Below are positions 36,600 through 45,118 of a stretch of DNA of 59,173 nt, piece by piece; position 1 is the stretch's first letter; each line of letters opens with the position of its first letter. The DNA lies in the NCBI GenBank assembly GCA_031292455.1, contig JARLHC010000165.1:1-59173 (forward strand), in the 5' to 3' direction. The notes beneath the pieces are model-generated. The model saw only the letters and a program-made list of their open reading frames with translations, did not search any database and was not told where the DNA came from. The stretch is from Ignavibacteriaceae bacterium. GTDB lineage: Bacteria; Bacteroidota; Ignavibacteria; Ignavibacteriales; Ignavibacteriaceae. Position numbers and translations under genes: made by a program.

Positions 36600-37324
36600 T
36601 GTCTGGTCATTCAAAATGGGCTACAACCAAAAGAAAGAAAGCTGTAATTGACTCTAAAAGAGGAAAAGCTTTTACTAAATTAATTAAGGAAATTACAATT
36701 GCAGCAAGAGAAGGAGGCGGGGATCCTGCAGGAAATCCGAGATTAAGACTTGCAATTGATAATGCGAAGGCTGCAAATATGCCCGCCGATAACATCGAGA
36801 GGGCTGTTAAAAAGGCAACCGGTGAACTTGAGGGACAAGTATATTCAGAACTTACCTATGAAGGATATGCGCCTGCAGGTATCGCTATAATTGTTGATGT
36901 TGCGACTGACAATAAGAACAGGACTGTAGCCGAAGTAAGGCACATTTTCAGCAAACATGGCGGCGGTATGGGTGAGAGCGGCTCAGTTGCATGGATGTTC
37001 AATAAAAAAGGGGTTATCACTATTCCAAATCAGGGCAAGACTGAAGATGAGATTATGGAGATAATATTGGATGCCGGAGCTGATGATATGCAGACTGAAG
37101 AGGATTTTTTTGAAGTTCAAACTTCAATTGAAAGCTTTGAAACTGTTAGAAAAGCCCTGCTCGATAAGAAAATTACAGTCGAGAACGCATCTCTTCAATG
37201 GGTTGCTAAGAATAATATTCCGATTAAAGGTGAGGATGCTGAAAAGGTTATCCGGTTAATCGAAACCTTAGAAGATAACGATGATGTTCAGAATGTTTTC
37301 ACTAATGCCGACTTTCAGGATTAG
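36599..37324 (+). CDS. yebC: YebC/PmpR (TACO1) family protein
   Basis: 241 residues, standard length. MSGHSKWATTKRKKA at the start and GGGDPAGNPRLRLAIDNAKAANMP are family hallmarks. Described as a transcription regulator in some bacteria and, more recently, as a translation factor helping ribosomes at difficult proline stretches. Cytoplasmic. Coupled to recJ and 36 bp from ruvC; the yebC-ruvC-ruvA order is widespread. Confidence 0.96.
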   Translation: MSGHSKWATTKRKKAVIDSKRGKAFTKLIKEITIAAREGGGDPAGNPRLRLAIDNAKAANMPADNIERAVKKATGELEGQVYSELTYEGYAPAGIAIIVDVATDNKNRTVAEVRHIFSKHGGGMGESGSVAWMFNKKGVITIPNQGKTEDEIMEIILDAGADDMQTEEDFFEVQTSIESFETVRKALLDKKITVENASLQWVAKNNIPIKGEDAEKVIRLIETLEDNDDVQNVFTNADFQD

Positions 37325-37360
37325 AAGAATAATAACTTTAAATTTTAAGGCCTGTAATAA

Positions 37361-37900
37361 TTGATAATACTCGGTGTAGATCCCGGTACCATCTTTGCCG
37401 GATATGGAATAATTAATCATGATAAGAATACTTTTACAAATGTATTTCATGGCCTGATTAAACTTCCCTCCGCTAAATCACTCCCTCAGAAACTTGAAAT
37501 TATTTATGACGAATTGGACAGAATCATTAAGACTTACAAACCAGACGAGTTTGCAATAGAAACGGCTTTTTATGGAAAGAATGTTCAGTCAGCAATGAAA
37601 ATAGGATATGCCAGAGGGGTATCTCTTTTGGCTGCTGTTCATAATAATTTGCCTACAAATGAATATTCACCAAGGGAGATAAAAAAATCAGTTGTAGGAA
37701 ACGGAGCAGCTTCAAAAGAACAGGTGTTTTTTATGATCTCAACTCTCCTTAATTTAAAGAATGTAAAAATGCGCTTTGATGAATCAGATGCCCTGGCTGT
37801 GGCATTATGTCATGCATTTAGGCTTAAAACCCCGGATAGGAAAGGAAAAAGTTGGAAAGATTTTATTGAAGCATTTCCACAAAGAATAATTCAAAACTGA
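37361..37900 (+). CDS. ruvC: RuvC Holliday junction resolvase
   Basis: 179 residues starting at TTG 37361, because GVDPGT, the first catalytic strand, begins at residue 5 and no ATG precedes it. Acidic active-site residues D7, E67, D140 and D143 (FDESDALAVALCH) are all present. It cuts Holliday junctions with RuvAB. ruvA follows 5 bp later; ruvB is not in the window. Confidence 0.96.
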   Translation: MIILGVDPGTIFAGYGIINHDKNTFTNVFHGLIKLPSAKSLPQKLEIIYDELDRIIKTYKPDEFAIETAFYGKNVQSAMKIGYARGVSLLAAVHNNLPTNEYSPREIKKSVVGNGAASKEQVFFMISTLLNLKNVKMRFDESDALAVALCHAFRLKTPDRKGKSWKDFIEAFPQRIIQN

Positions 37901-37905
37901 TTATT

Positions 37906-38487
37906 ATGATTGGATTTCTTAAAGGTAACTTGATATCAGCAAAACCAACTCAATTGCTTATTGATGTGAATGGTGTAGGGTATCTTTGTAATATTTCAAT
38001 TACAACATTTGAGAAGATATCCGACCAGAAAAGTGTTTCTCTTTTTATTCATACTCATGTGAAGGAGGATTCCATCACGTTATTCGGATTTCATTCCGAA
38101 TCCGAAAAGATAATGTTTGAATTATTGATTTCAGTAAGCGGGGTGGGACCGAAAATTGCACTAGGTATATTGAGTGGGATACAAATAGATGATCTTAAAA
38201 ATGCTATCCTTCAGGCAGATATTTCCCGCATCTCAGCTGTGCCGGGGATAGGAAGAAAAACTGCAGAACGACTTATTCTGGAGCTCAAGAATAAAGTTGA
38301 TCAGGTAAGAGGAGATAGCGAAGTTGAAATTCCATTCAGTATTAAAAATGAAGCTGTCATGGCATTATCAACACTCGGATACAACAATAAACTTGCTGAA
38401 AAGGTAGTGTGGGATATCCTGACAACTGAACCGAAAGTTGCGCTGGAAGAGTTAATCAAAAAAGCACTAAGTTCCCTTAATAAATAA
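37906..38487 (+). CDS. ruvA: RuvA Holliday junction binding protein
   Basis: 193 residues with the OB-fold domain (1-~63, LIDVNGVGYLCN), tandem helix-hairpin-helix domain (SGVGPKIALGIL near 77, and VPGIGRKTAERLILELK near 110) and the C-terminal RuvB-binding domain (NEAVMALSTLGY to the end). Holds the junction in a flat cross for RuvB-driven branch migration. Second gene of the ruvCA pair; 13 bp before a lipoprotein gene. Confidence 0.96.
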   Translation: MIGFLKGNLISAKPTQLLIDVNGVGYLCNISITTFEKISDQKSVSLFIHTHVKEDSITLFGFHSESEKIMFELLISVSGVGPKIALGILSGIQIDDLKNAILQADISRISAVPGIGRKTAERLILELKNKVDQVRGDSEVEIPFSIKNEAVMALSTLGYNNKLAEKVVWDILTTEPKVALEELIKKALSSLNK

Positions 38488-38500
38488 GCTAACAAAACCG

Positions 38501-39376
38501 ATGAAAAAGCCAATTATATTATTATTCATAATAATCACTATCCAGTTTTTTTTCGGATGCAGCCATAATAGCAAATCCCCTGAAAGTCTATTAGCTTCCT
38601 TCCGGGAAAATCTGGAAAAACTCCACAAGAGCGATCTTTCATCAATATCCCAGGCCCTGGATAATTATAGGAATAACTTTTCAAATGTAACACCTGAGAT
38701 AAAGGATTCTGCTTTTATAGATTACAGGGGTTTCTTTTATGATGTGATTAATAGCTATTATCAAATATTCTGGAATAACCAGAACCTCGTAAATAAATTA
38801 AATAGTAATAAAAACGATGACCCTGAAGTCCTGCAACTTAAAAAAGAATTAGATAAAAATGGATTACGGCTATCCAAAACAGAAGGGGGATACTATATAG
38901 ACGAGCAACCAAATTTTCTTTATAATAATTTTAAGGACTATGTTACTCAGAGTATCAAGGAATTCCTTCTTATCAGGAGTAAGGAACTGGACGAAGGATT
39001 TTCTGAAAATTCAAAACTTCTTATATCATTCAAATCTCTTGGCGACCGGATTGTCACATGGGAGAATTACTTGAACAAATTTCCTGCATCCCCCCTCTCG
39101 GCTGAAGCAAAATTCTCATATCATTTGTATCTGAATACTTTTATTACCGGTTTGGATAACTCCCCGGTAGCAATTGATGAAAACCTCCTCCCGGAGATTA
39201 AAAATGTATATTCAGATTATATCCGGGAAAACAAAAACACTGAAAGCGGGAAAATAGTGGAGAAATTTTATTCGATTGTATCTAAAAACAATTTCCATCT
39301 CACTACAGATTTAGATGATTTCTATGAAGAAAATCAGATTGAATCGATGAAAGGGATGGAACCTCCTACCAGATAA
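38501..39376 (+). CDS. Predicted lipoprotein, unknown function
   Basis: 291 residues. Signal ends at C20 (FFFGC). The mature protein is mostly helical and polar, with a tail EESMKGMEPP-like region rich in acidic residues. No family recognised. It follows ruvA by 13 bp, so it may be read from the same mRNA without being functionally linked. Codon use does not stand out from the neighbours. Confidence 0.7.
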   Translation: MKKPIILLFIIITIQFFFGCSHNSKSPESLLASFRENLEKLHKSDLSSISQALDNYRNNFSNVTPEIKDSAFIDYRGFFYDVINSYYQIFWNNQNLVNKLNSNKNDDPEVLQLKKELDKNGLRLSKTEGGYYIDEQPNFLYNNFKDYVTQSIKEFLLIRSKELDEGFSENSKLLISFKSLGDRIVTWENYLNKFPASPLSAEAKFSYHLYLNTFITGLDNSPVAIDENLLPEIKNVYSDYIRENKNTESGKIVEKFYSIVSKNNFHLTTDLDDFYEENQIESMKGMEPPTR

Positions 39377-39472
39377 TTTTACAAACAGAAGTAATAGAAC
39401 TTCCTTCGATTGCGAATATCTATGAGTATTCTGTGGGTATTCTGTGGGTATGAAGAGTATAGGATTATATCT

Positions 39473-39503
39473 AAAAAAAAGCCCGTTAATAATAACGGGC
39501 TTT
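39473..39503 (-). terminator. Rho-independent terminator of the HU gene
   Basis: GCCCGTTA (39481-39488) and TAACGGGC (39493-39500) form an 8-bp stem with loop ATAA, extended by AAA/TTT. On the minus strand eight U follow. On the plus strand only TTTC follows, so it may act weakly for the lipoprotein gene too. Confidence 0.88.
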
Positions 39504-39525
39504 CAACAATTTTGGAATTGCAGGA

Positions 39526-39819
39526 TTACTTAGAACCCAGGACTGCATCTTTTGCAGCTTTAGCAATTCTGAATTTCAATACTTTCTTTGCTGGAATTAA
39601 CATGGTTGCGCCTGTAGCAGGGTTTCTGCCCATTCTTTTTTTGCGTTGAACCAAAACTAATTTACCTAAGCCAGGAATTACAAAAGATTTTTTTGCTTCC
39701 TTGTGTGCTAAAGAAACAAGTTCTTCCAGAAATTGAACAGCAAGCTTCTTTGTCTGGTCGGTCTTTTTTGCCAAATGATCGACTATTTGTGATTTTGTCA
39801 TTGGTCTAGCAGCGGCCAT
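39526..39819 (-). CDS. HU-family nucleoid DNA-binding protein
   Basis: 97 residues. MTKSQIVDHLAKKTDQTK opens the dimerisation helices and GRNPATGATMLIPAKKVLKFR (two parts around the GRNPATG signature) forms the DNA-binding arm. It bends and compacts DNA. Monocistronic, with a full-consensus promoter, an extended ribosome site and a strong terminator, as expected for a highly expressed gene. Confidence 0.95.
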   Translation of the reverse strand: MAAARPMTKSQIVDHLAKKTDQTKKLAVQFLEELVSLAHKEAKKSFVIPGLGKLVLVQRKKRMGRNPATGATMLIPAKKVLKFRIAKAAKDAVLGSK

Positions 39820-39824
39820 ATATA

Positions 39825-39832
39825 ACCTCCTT
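39825..39832 (-). promoter_or_regulatory. Extended Shine-Dalgarno site of the HU gene
   Basis: AAGGAGGT on the minus strand, 5-6 bases before the ATG at 39819. Most genes in the window have weak or no such site, so this one points to high expression. Confidence 0.75.
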
Positions 39833-39855
39833 GTTATTGGTTAGTAATTCAAGAT

Positions 39856-39886
39856 CAAATTTAAAAATTTTTTAATATTAAACAAA
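39856..39886 (-). promoter_or_regulatory. Bacteroidota-type promoter of the HU gene
   Basis: On the minus strand TTTG (39886-39883), 19 bp, TAAATTTG (39863-39856): a full consensus match, giving a leader of about 30 nt before the HU ATG. Confidence 0.75.
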
Positions 39887-39985
39887 CATTTTATTCAACT
39901 TTATGCCATTATTTTAATATTTTTTTTGGATAAATGCCATATTCACCCTATTGATGGCTTATAATGTGCTATTATGTCTCCTTTC

Positions 39986-40017
39986 TTTGTAGCTTTACTA
40001 TAATTTATATATTTTCG
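39986..40017 (+). promoter_or_regulatory. Bacteroidota-type promoter of the TonB-plug protein gene
   Basis: TTTG (39986-39989), 20 bp, TATTTTCG (40010-40017), one mismatch to TAnnTTTG. It lies 27 bp before the ATG at 40045. Confidence 0.6.
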
Positions 40018-40044
40018 GTATACCTTATTTAGTTATACAATTTA

Positions 40045-42153
40045 ATGATTAAGAGTTTTCCCCTATTTATATTATTTATTCTGCAGGTAAGCGCATTCCC
40101 TAGGGTCAGTTATAATTCTGAAAATGACAAGAATAAAGAATCTGCCGTACAATTTGATTCGACCTCAATCAGGAAGGGCCCGGACACTGTTCACATAAAA
40201 TCTGAATTTCTCTCAAAGGATTCTACAGGAACGAAATTAAATAAATCAATTGACAGCAGTTCAGTTCGCGATAGCCTTGGATTATTAAGCAAATCAAAGA
40301 ATATTGCCAGGGGTGACACTATTAGTCCTATTTATGAGTCCCCGATTTCAAATACCGGATATATTCTAAGCAAGGATGACCTTCAGAAAAATGATTACAG
40401 ATACACACCTGATTTACTAAAATTATTTGAATTTAGTTACTTGTCAGAAACAGGTAACCTGGGATTCCCTGATAAACTATATTTATATGGTTTATCACCA
40501 TATAGGACAGATTACCTTAAAGATGGAATTTCACTTAACAGTAATCCTTATATTTTTTATGATCTGAATTACCTGCAATCCGAAACTCTGGATTCAATAG
40601 AAATAATACCATCGCCCCGCGGATTTTTATACGGAAGTTATAATAAACCAGGAGCCGTAAATTTCATTTCAAAGGATTTCATCTCCGTGAGCCCCTATAC
40701 AAGGATTAAATATTACCAGGGAGCATTTGGAGAGGCAATGTTGGACGGTATTTTTAATTCAGTTCTATATAAAAGATTAATCGGTTTTCTGGATATTACA
40801 AACAGGAAACTTGATAAACGGTTTACAAATTCTGACTTCAGCTCATGGCAGGTTACTGCAAGATTGAAATACCTGCTTTCTAATTCGCTTAATATTACCG
40901 GCACATACTCATATAATAAAATTTATAAGGCTCTGAATGGTGGAGTAAACGTAGACTCACTTCAATTACTCGGGGTAAATATTAATAATTACTTGTTTGA
41001 TGAAATAGCAGCGCCTGTAGTAAATCAAATAACGGATATGGATGTTAATCAGCATAGTTTTAATCTCCGGCTTTTAGCAACTCCGATAACACATGCCGGC
41101 ACAGATTTGAATCTTTACTATAAGTTTGATGGTCAAAGCTTAAATAATATAAATGACAACTCAAATTATTACCAGAAAACTAACAGTAAGCTGTATGGAA
41201 TAACTTTTAACCAAAAATACTATGAAGATATTTATAGCCTTAATTTAATTGCAGATTATAACCATTCTGATTTTGAATTTAACTCCCTACCGGTTCTACC
41301 CGGTTCCGATTATCAGTATTCATATAAATTGGGACTGTTCTCGTTAGCCGGAATAGCAGGTATAAATATTTCTGATCAAATTAAAGCTTCTCTGTTTTAT
41401 AAGTATTCGTCCATGCAGAATGAAATGCTGAATAATTTTAATATTAACAGAGAATCGAAAGGTGCAGGAATAGACCTTAATATCAAAGCGAATGATAATT
41501 TATCTTTTTATATGGGATATTCTTTCCTGAAGGACTATTATAGCAATAACTATTTCGGGACCGGTGAAGTTTCTGCCATTGGTTCAACTGATAATCTCTA
41601 TCTGAAATTAACCTTCTTTGCCCGGAATAATGCTGCCTATAATAATGAGTCGGGCAGTGTGAATTATCCTTATCTTCTGCTGTCTGATATGCAGCCGGAT
41701 CCCATGCTATATGATAATCTGGATGTCAGGGGCTTAGGAATTAAAATAAAATACAAGTTTTGGATAATGTCGTTTGAAAATAACTCTTCATATTATACCG
41801 GCGATTATATGGAGAATTCCACTAAATCCAATGGATTAACAGGCATCCCGGAATTATATTCAAGATCTGGTCTTTTTATAAGTGATAGTTTATTTTCGTC
41901 AAACCTAAATCTGAAAGGCGGATTTGTCTACACTTATATTGGCAAAACAAAATATTTAACCGCTGCAGGATCAGCTTTCGAAAATAATTCTGCATATACA
42001 ATTGACTTTACACTGGCAGGGAGAATTAGAAAAGCAGCAACTGTTTATTTCTCCTGGGAAAACCTGTTAGATGAAAAATATTATCTTGTACCTTATTATC
42101 CTGCTTTAGGTAGAAACCTACGGTTCGGAATTGCCTGGGATCTTTTTAATTGA
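40045..42153 (+). CDS. Outer-membrane TonB-dependent-receptor-like protein
   Basis: 702 residues with a signal peptide (MIKSFPLFILFILQVSAFP). After a serine/lysine/aspartate-rich spacer (about 25-95) comes a plug-like region (about 100-215; LKDGISLNSNPYIFYDLNYL, LDSIEIIPSPRGFLYGS, KPGAVNFISKD), then a barrel of alternating aromatic strands ending NLRFGIAWDLFN. The plug is degenerate compared with the two receptors downstream (no clear VRG motif), so its substrate and even its TonB dependence are uncertain. The GT-C-like gene follows 8 bp later. Confidence 0.72.
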   Translation: MIKSFPLFILFILQVSAFPRVSYNSENDKNKESAVQFDSTSIRKGPDTVHIKSEFLSKDSTGTKLNKSIDSSSVRDSLGLLSKSKNIARGDTISPIYESPISNTGYILSKDDLQKNDYRYTPDLLKLFEFSYLSETGNLGFPDKLYLYGLSPYRTDYLKDGISLNSNPYIFYDLNYLQSETLDSIEIIPSPRGFLYGSYNKPGAVNFISKDFISVSPYTRIKYYQGAFGEAMLDGIFNSVLYKRLIGFLDITNRKLDKRFTNSDFSSWQVTARLKYLLSNSLNITGTYSYNKIYKALNGGVNVDSLQLLGVNINNYLFDEIAAPVVNQITDMDVNQHSFNLRLLATPITHAGTDLNLYYKFDGQSLNNINDNSNYYQKTNSKLYGITFNQKYYEDIYSLNLIADYNHSDFEFNSLPVLPGSDYQYSYKLGLFSLAGIAGINISDQIKASLFYKYSSMQNEMLNNFNINRESKGAGIDLNIKANDNLSFYMGYSFLKDYYSNNYFGTGEVSAIGSTDNLYLKLTFFARNNAAYNNESGSVNYPYLLLSDMQPDPMLYDNLDVRGLGIKIKYKFWIMSFENNSSYYTGDYMENSTKSNGLTGIPELYSRSGLFISDSLFSSNLNLKGGFVYTYIGKTKYLTAAGSAFENNSAYTIDFTLAGRIRKAATVYFSWENLLDEKYYLVPYYPALGRNLRFGIAWDLFN

Positions 42154-42161
42154 TTAAATAA

Positions 42162-43478
42162 TTGATACATTTTTCAAAACAGAAGTATTTCCTTTTAGTT
42201 TTTTTTGCAGTCGTGATCGAGCTGCTCTTGATTTCTTTCGATATTTTTAATGGCAAAGGAAGTATGCCATTATACATTTTCACTTACCTGGAAGTATTCC
42301 TTCTTTTTTCTCTGGCATTTTTTATAATTAAAGCAAAACAACCTTCCGGCAATAAACAATTTACCCCCCTGCTCAATGTCCCGATGTTTTTAATAATCAC
42401 AGGGATAGTTTTCCGGATTACACTTTTCCCTGCTGCTCCTACAACTTCCCCGGATGTTTACAGGTATATATGGGAGGGAAAAATAGTAACTCATGGAATA
42501 AACCCTTACCAGGTTCCACCGAACGCTCAACAATTGAATCAATATCATTCATCAGTTTGGGAAAAGGTTGGATTCAAGAATATGACTTCCATTTATCCCC
42601 CATTTGCACAGTTTACTTTTTTATTGGGCTTTTTGCTTTCAGGTGATTCTGTATGGGGGCTGAAAATAGTTTATCTTTTCTGTGAAATAATTACAATGAT
42701 ATTTCTGCTTAAACTTCTGAAATTAAAAGGGAAAAATCCGGATTATTTAATATTGTATGCCTGGCTTCCCATTCCGGTAATGGAGTATTTTATAAATACA
42801 CACATAGATGCTGCGGGAATTGCCTTTTTTATTTTATTCCTGTATTATATTGAAAAAGGAAACTATAAAATCTCGGCTATTTTTTATGCTGTTTCCTTTT
42901 TAGTGAAATTTTATCCCATAATCTTATTTCCACTTCTATTTAAGAAAATAGGGATTAAAAAACTTATCCCGTTCACTTTGATTTTTTTAATCATTACAAT
43001 ATGCTGTTATGTTCCTTTCCTAACAAGCGACCTGGCTATAAAAAATACCTTAGCAACATATCTTACAAGGTGGGAGTTTAACGGGTCAGCATTCAATTTA
43101 TTCAAAGCAATTTTTAACCAAAATCTGGCAAGAATCTTATGCGGTTTTTCTCTGGTAATAGCTATAGCTGCTATTTCATTCAGGTATAAAGATTTTATTA
43201 ATGGAACTTTCGGAATATTGTTATCTTATGTAATTTTTGCTACTACGCTTTATCCGTGGTACCTTGGATGGATTGCTTCAATAAATCCGGTAATAAACTT
43301 TTATTCCGTATTCAGTTTATTATTTACATCCAATTTTTCCAATTTCACACCTTTAGGCAAGGTCTGGCAGGAATACTGGTGGGTTCTTATAATAGAATAT
43401 ATCCCCTTTTATATCTTATTATATACGGATCTCAAATCCAAATATTTGCAAAAGAAGTTTAATCTTTCTTCTTCTTAA
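42162..43478 (+). CDS. Integral membrane glycosyltransferase-like protein (GT-C/GT87 type)
   Basis: 438 residues from TTG 42162 (no ATG is available before the first helix). About ten to twelve membrane helices. DVYRYIWEGKIVTHGINPY (two halves around residue 100) and SIYPPFAQF (about 143-151), with INTHIDAAGIAFF later, are the pattern of polyprenyl-phosphate-sugar-dependent mannosyl or arabinosyl transferases of the GT-C fold. The first loop aspartate is the usual catalytic site. It would act on the outer face of the inner membrane; acceptor unknown. The last 20 bp overlap the convergent lipoprotein gene. Confidence 0.75.
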   Translation: MIHFSKQKYFLLVFFAVVIELLLISFDIFNGKGSMPLYIFTYLEVFLLFSLAFFIIKAKQPSGNKQFTPLLNVPMFLIITGIVFRITLFPAAPTTSPDVYRYIWEGKIVTHGINPYQVPPNAQQLNQYHSSVWEKVGFKNMTSIYPPFAQFTFLLGFLLSGDSVWGLKIVYLFCEIITMIFLLKLLKLKGKNPDYLILYAWLPIPVMEYFINTHIDAAGIAFFILFLYYIEKGNYKISAIFYAVSFLVKFYPIILFPLLFKKIGIKKLIPFTLIFLIITICCYVPFLTSDLAIKNTLATYLTRWEFNGSAFNLFKAIFNQNLARILCGFSLVIAIAAISFRYKDFINGTFGILLSYVIFATTLYPWYLGWIASINPVINFYSVFSLLFTSNFSNFTPLGKVWQEYWWVLIIEYIPFYILLYTDLKSKYLQKKFNLSSS

Positions 43479-44118
43479 ATAGGAAAATAATCACGATAAT
43501 AAGAACAATCCCGGATATCATATAAATCCAATATGGGGTTTCCTTTATTTTATAGGGAATAAAAGTAACTGAAATTGTTTTCCCGCTCCCTATTTCAGAT
43601 AGATTATAGTTCCAAATCAGTGTTTTCTTTTCCTGTTTCTGAGCGTTATGTTGAACTACTTCTCCCGAAAAAGTATACTTATATTGAATCTTAAAACTAC
43701 TTCCGTCTATTCCCCATCCGGTAGCAATTGGAGGGATGAATTGTGAAAATATTTTTTGACCTGCCGCCCCGTCTTTAAATGAAAAATGGGCATCAGCAAA
43801 GACCTTTGTATTATTAAGTGAATCTATATGTGTAAAGGAAAAGTCAATGACAGAATGCATAGTGCTGTCCGTAGTATCTGAATACACCCTGACTTCCTTA
43901 ATTTTAGTATATGGCGATGAAAATTCACTTTTTATTGAATCCTTATTAAATATGCCTATTTTGCCTAATGTTTTTATGCTTGAAGTATCGGGGGTTTTCA
44001 TCCAGTAATTTATTTTCATTATCCCTGAGCCATCAGGATAAATGTTTACATCTTGAATATAATTTAAACATCCCGGAATGAGCAATAATAACAGAAAGAG
44101 AAAAAGTAGTCTTTTCAC
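43459..44118 (-). CDS. Lipoprotein with C-terminal membrane anchor, unknown function
   Basis: 219 residues. Signal ends at C17 (LLIPGC), then DVNIYPDGSGIMKINYWMK, a beta-rich middle part, and near the end a membrane helix (about 195-214) followed by KKKKD. The architecture recalls LppM/DUF3153-like proteins, but I am not sure. Its 3' end overlaps the GT-C gene by 20 bp, tail to tail. Confidence 0.65.
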   Translation of the reverse strand: MKRLLFLFLLLLLIPGCLNYIQDVNIYPDGSGIMKINYWMKTPDTSSIKTLGKIGIFNKDSIKSEFSSPYTKIKEVRVYSDTTDSTMHSVIDFSFTHIDSLNNTKVFADAHFSFKDGAAGQKIFSQFIPPIATGWGIDGSSFKIQYKYTFSGEVVQHNAQKQEKKTLIWNYNLSEIGSGKTISVTFIPYKIKETPYWIYMISGIVLIIVIIFLFKKKKD

Positions 44119-44229
44119 AATAAATCTTTTCTTTTACGGTTTTATAAATATGATATGTCACAATTTATAGAAAAAAAAGGTTTTTTTCATTATGTTTTGG
44201 TACGAAAAATTTAATATAAAGAATTAAAA

Positions 44230-44490
44230 ATGCCTACATACGAGTATAAATGTAAAAAATGCGGAAATGTTTTTGAAGTATTCCACTCAATGAACGCTCA
44301 TCCTGTTATAGTATGCCCTAAATGCGGTGGTGATGTTAAGAAATTAATTAGCGCAGGATCCACTCCGATTTTTAAAGGGTCTGGTTTTTACCAAACAGAT
44401 TATAAGGATAAAACATTTAAGGATAAATCTAAAGAACCTGTACGTCCTAAACCGAAAAACAAACCTGAACCGCCGGCTAAATCGGAATAG
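44230..44490 (+). CDS. FmdB-family zinc-ribbon protein
   Basis: 86 residues. MPTYEYKCKKCG at the start with C8, C11, C29 and C32 forms the FmdB/CxxC zinc ribbon; the C-terminal third is disordered and rich in Lys and Pro. These are small putative regulators, first seen near formamidase genes, with no settled role. Followed after 9 bp by the next gene. Confidence 0.88.
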   Translation: MPTYEYKCKKCGNVFEVFHSMNAHPVIVCPKCGGDVKKLISAGSTPIFKGSGFYQTDYKDKTFKDKSKEPVRPKPKNKPEPPAKSE

Positions 44491-44499
44491 AGCGTAAAT

Positions 44500-45015
44500 T
44501 TGAAAAAATACTTTTGCATAATACTGGCATTTCTGATCTTTTTGAATTCAGCAGGATATATTATTCTTTTCTGGCAGATTCAACAGGATATTAAAAGAGA
44601 AATGCTCTACAAAATTTCGCAAATACTCCCGTCGGAAAAGCTTACATGTATAAAATTTCTGAAAAAGGATATCTCACCATCCGAATGGAATGATAAAACT
44701 GAACTTGAATACAAAGGAGCAATGTTTGACGTAGTTAAGAAAGTTGAAACAAGTAAATATTATCTTTTTTACTGCCTGAATGATGAAAAAGAAGATTTGC
44801 TTATAAAAAATTATAACGGCCATTTCGATGATAATAAAGATAAAACAGCACACAATAATGCAAGATTTTTTTTCTCATTGATCGCTGCTGCAATTTTACA
44901 GAATAATATTATCATTAAACACACAAATGCCATTTCCTCAATTCAATATCTAAGCTTCCATTATCGGTCCGTCTGGCAGGATCAATTAACCCCTCCGCCC
45001 AGGCAATTAGTATAA
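44500..45015 (+). CDS. Small single-helix membrane or exported protein, unknown function
   Basis: 171 residues from TTG 44500 (the frame has no ATG before the hydrophobic start). One N-terminal helix (about 3-28) followed by a soluble part with ELEYKGAMFDVVKK, then YYLFYCLNDEKEDLL, and a proline-rich tail LTPPPRQL. Similar small proteins with a YKGKMYDVV-like motif sit before TonB-dependent receptor genes in Bacteroidota in my experience; a link to metal uptake is inference. Own terminator at 45064. Confidence 0.65.
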   Translation: MKKYFCIILAFLIFLNSAGYIILFWQIQQDIKREMLYKISQILPSEKLTCIKFLKKDISPSEWNDKTELEYKGAMFDVVKKVETSKYYLFYCLNDEKEDLLIKNYNGHFDDNKDKTAHNNARFFFSLIAAAILQNNIIIKHTNAISSIQYLSFHYRSVWQDQLTPPPRQLV

Positions 45016-45063
45016 TAACCTGTATTCACTTCTCTTTAATATAATTATAGAGACGCTTATAGT

Positions 45064-45086
45064 CTTCTTCTGTTGAAGAAGTTTTT
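45064..45086 (+). terminator. Rho-independent terminator after the FmdB / small protein pair
   Basis: CTTCTTC / GAAGAAG (7 bp, loop TGTT) followed by five T. It separates the FmdB pair from the receptor gene at 45119. Confidence 0.75.
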
Positions 45087-45118
45087 ATACTCAATTATTA
45101 AATTAAAAATATACTGAT

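Noticed and set aside
39427-39450. Tandem duplication of an 11-bp unit (ATTCTGTGGGT) before the HU terminator
   Set aside because: Only two copies in a short gap; likely a replication slip with no evident role.
44171-44191. A-rich/T-rich inverted repeat (GAAAAAAA AGG TTTTTTTC) upstream of the FmdB gene
   Set aside because: Made only of A-T runs; such symmetry is expected in AT-rich gaps and no U-tract terminator fits both sides.
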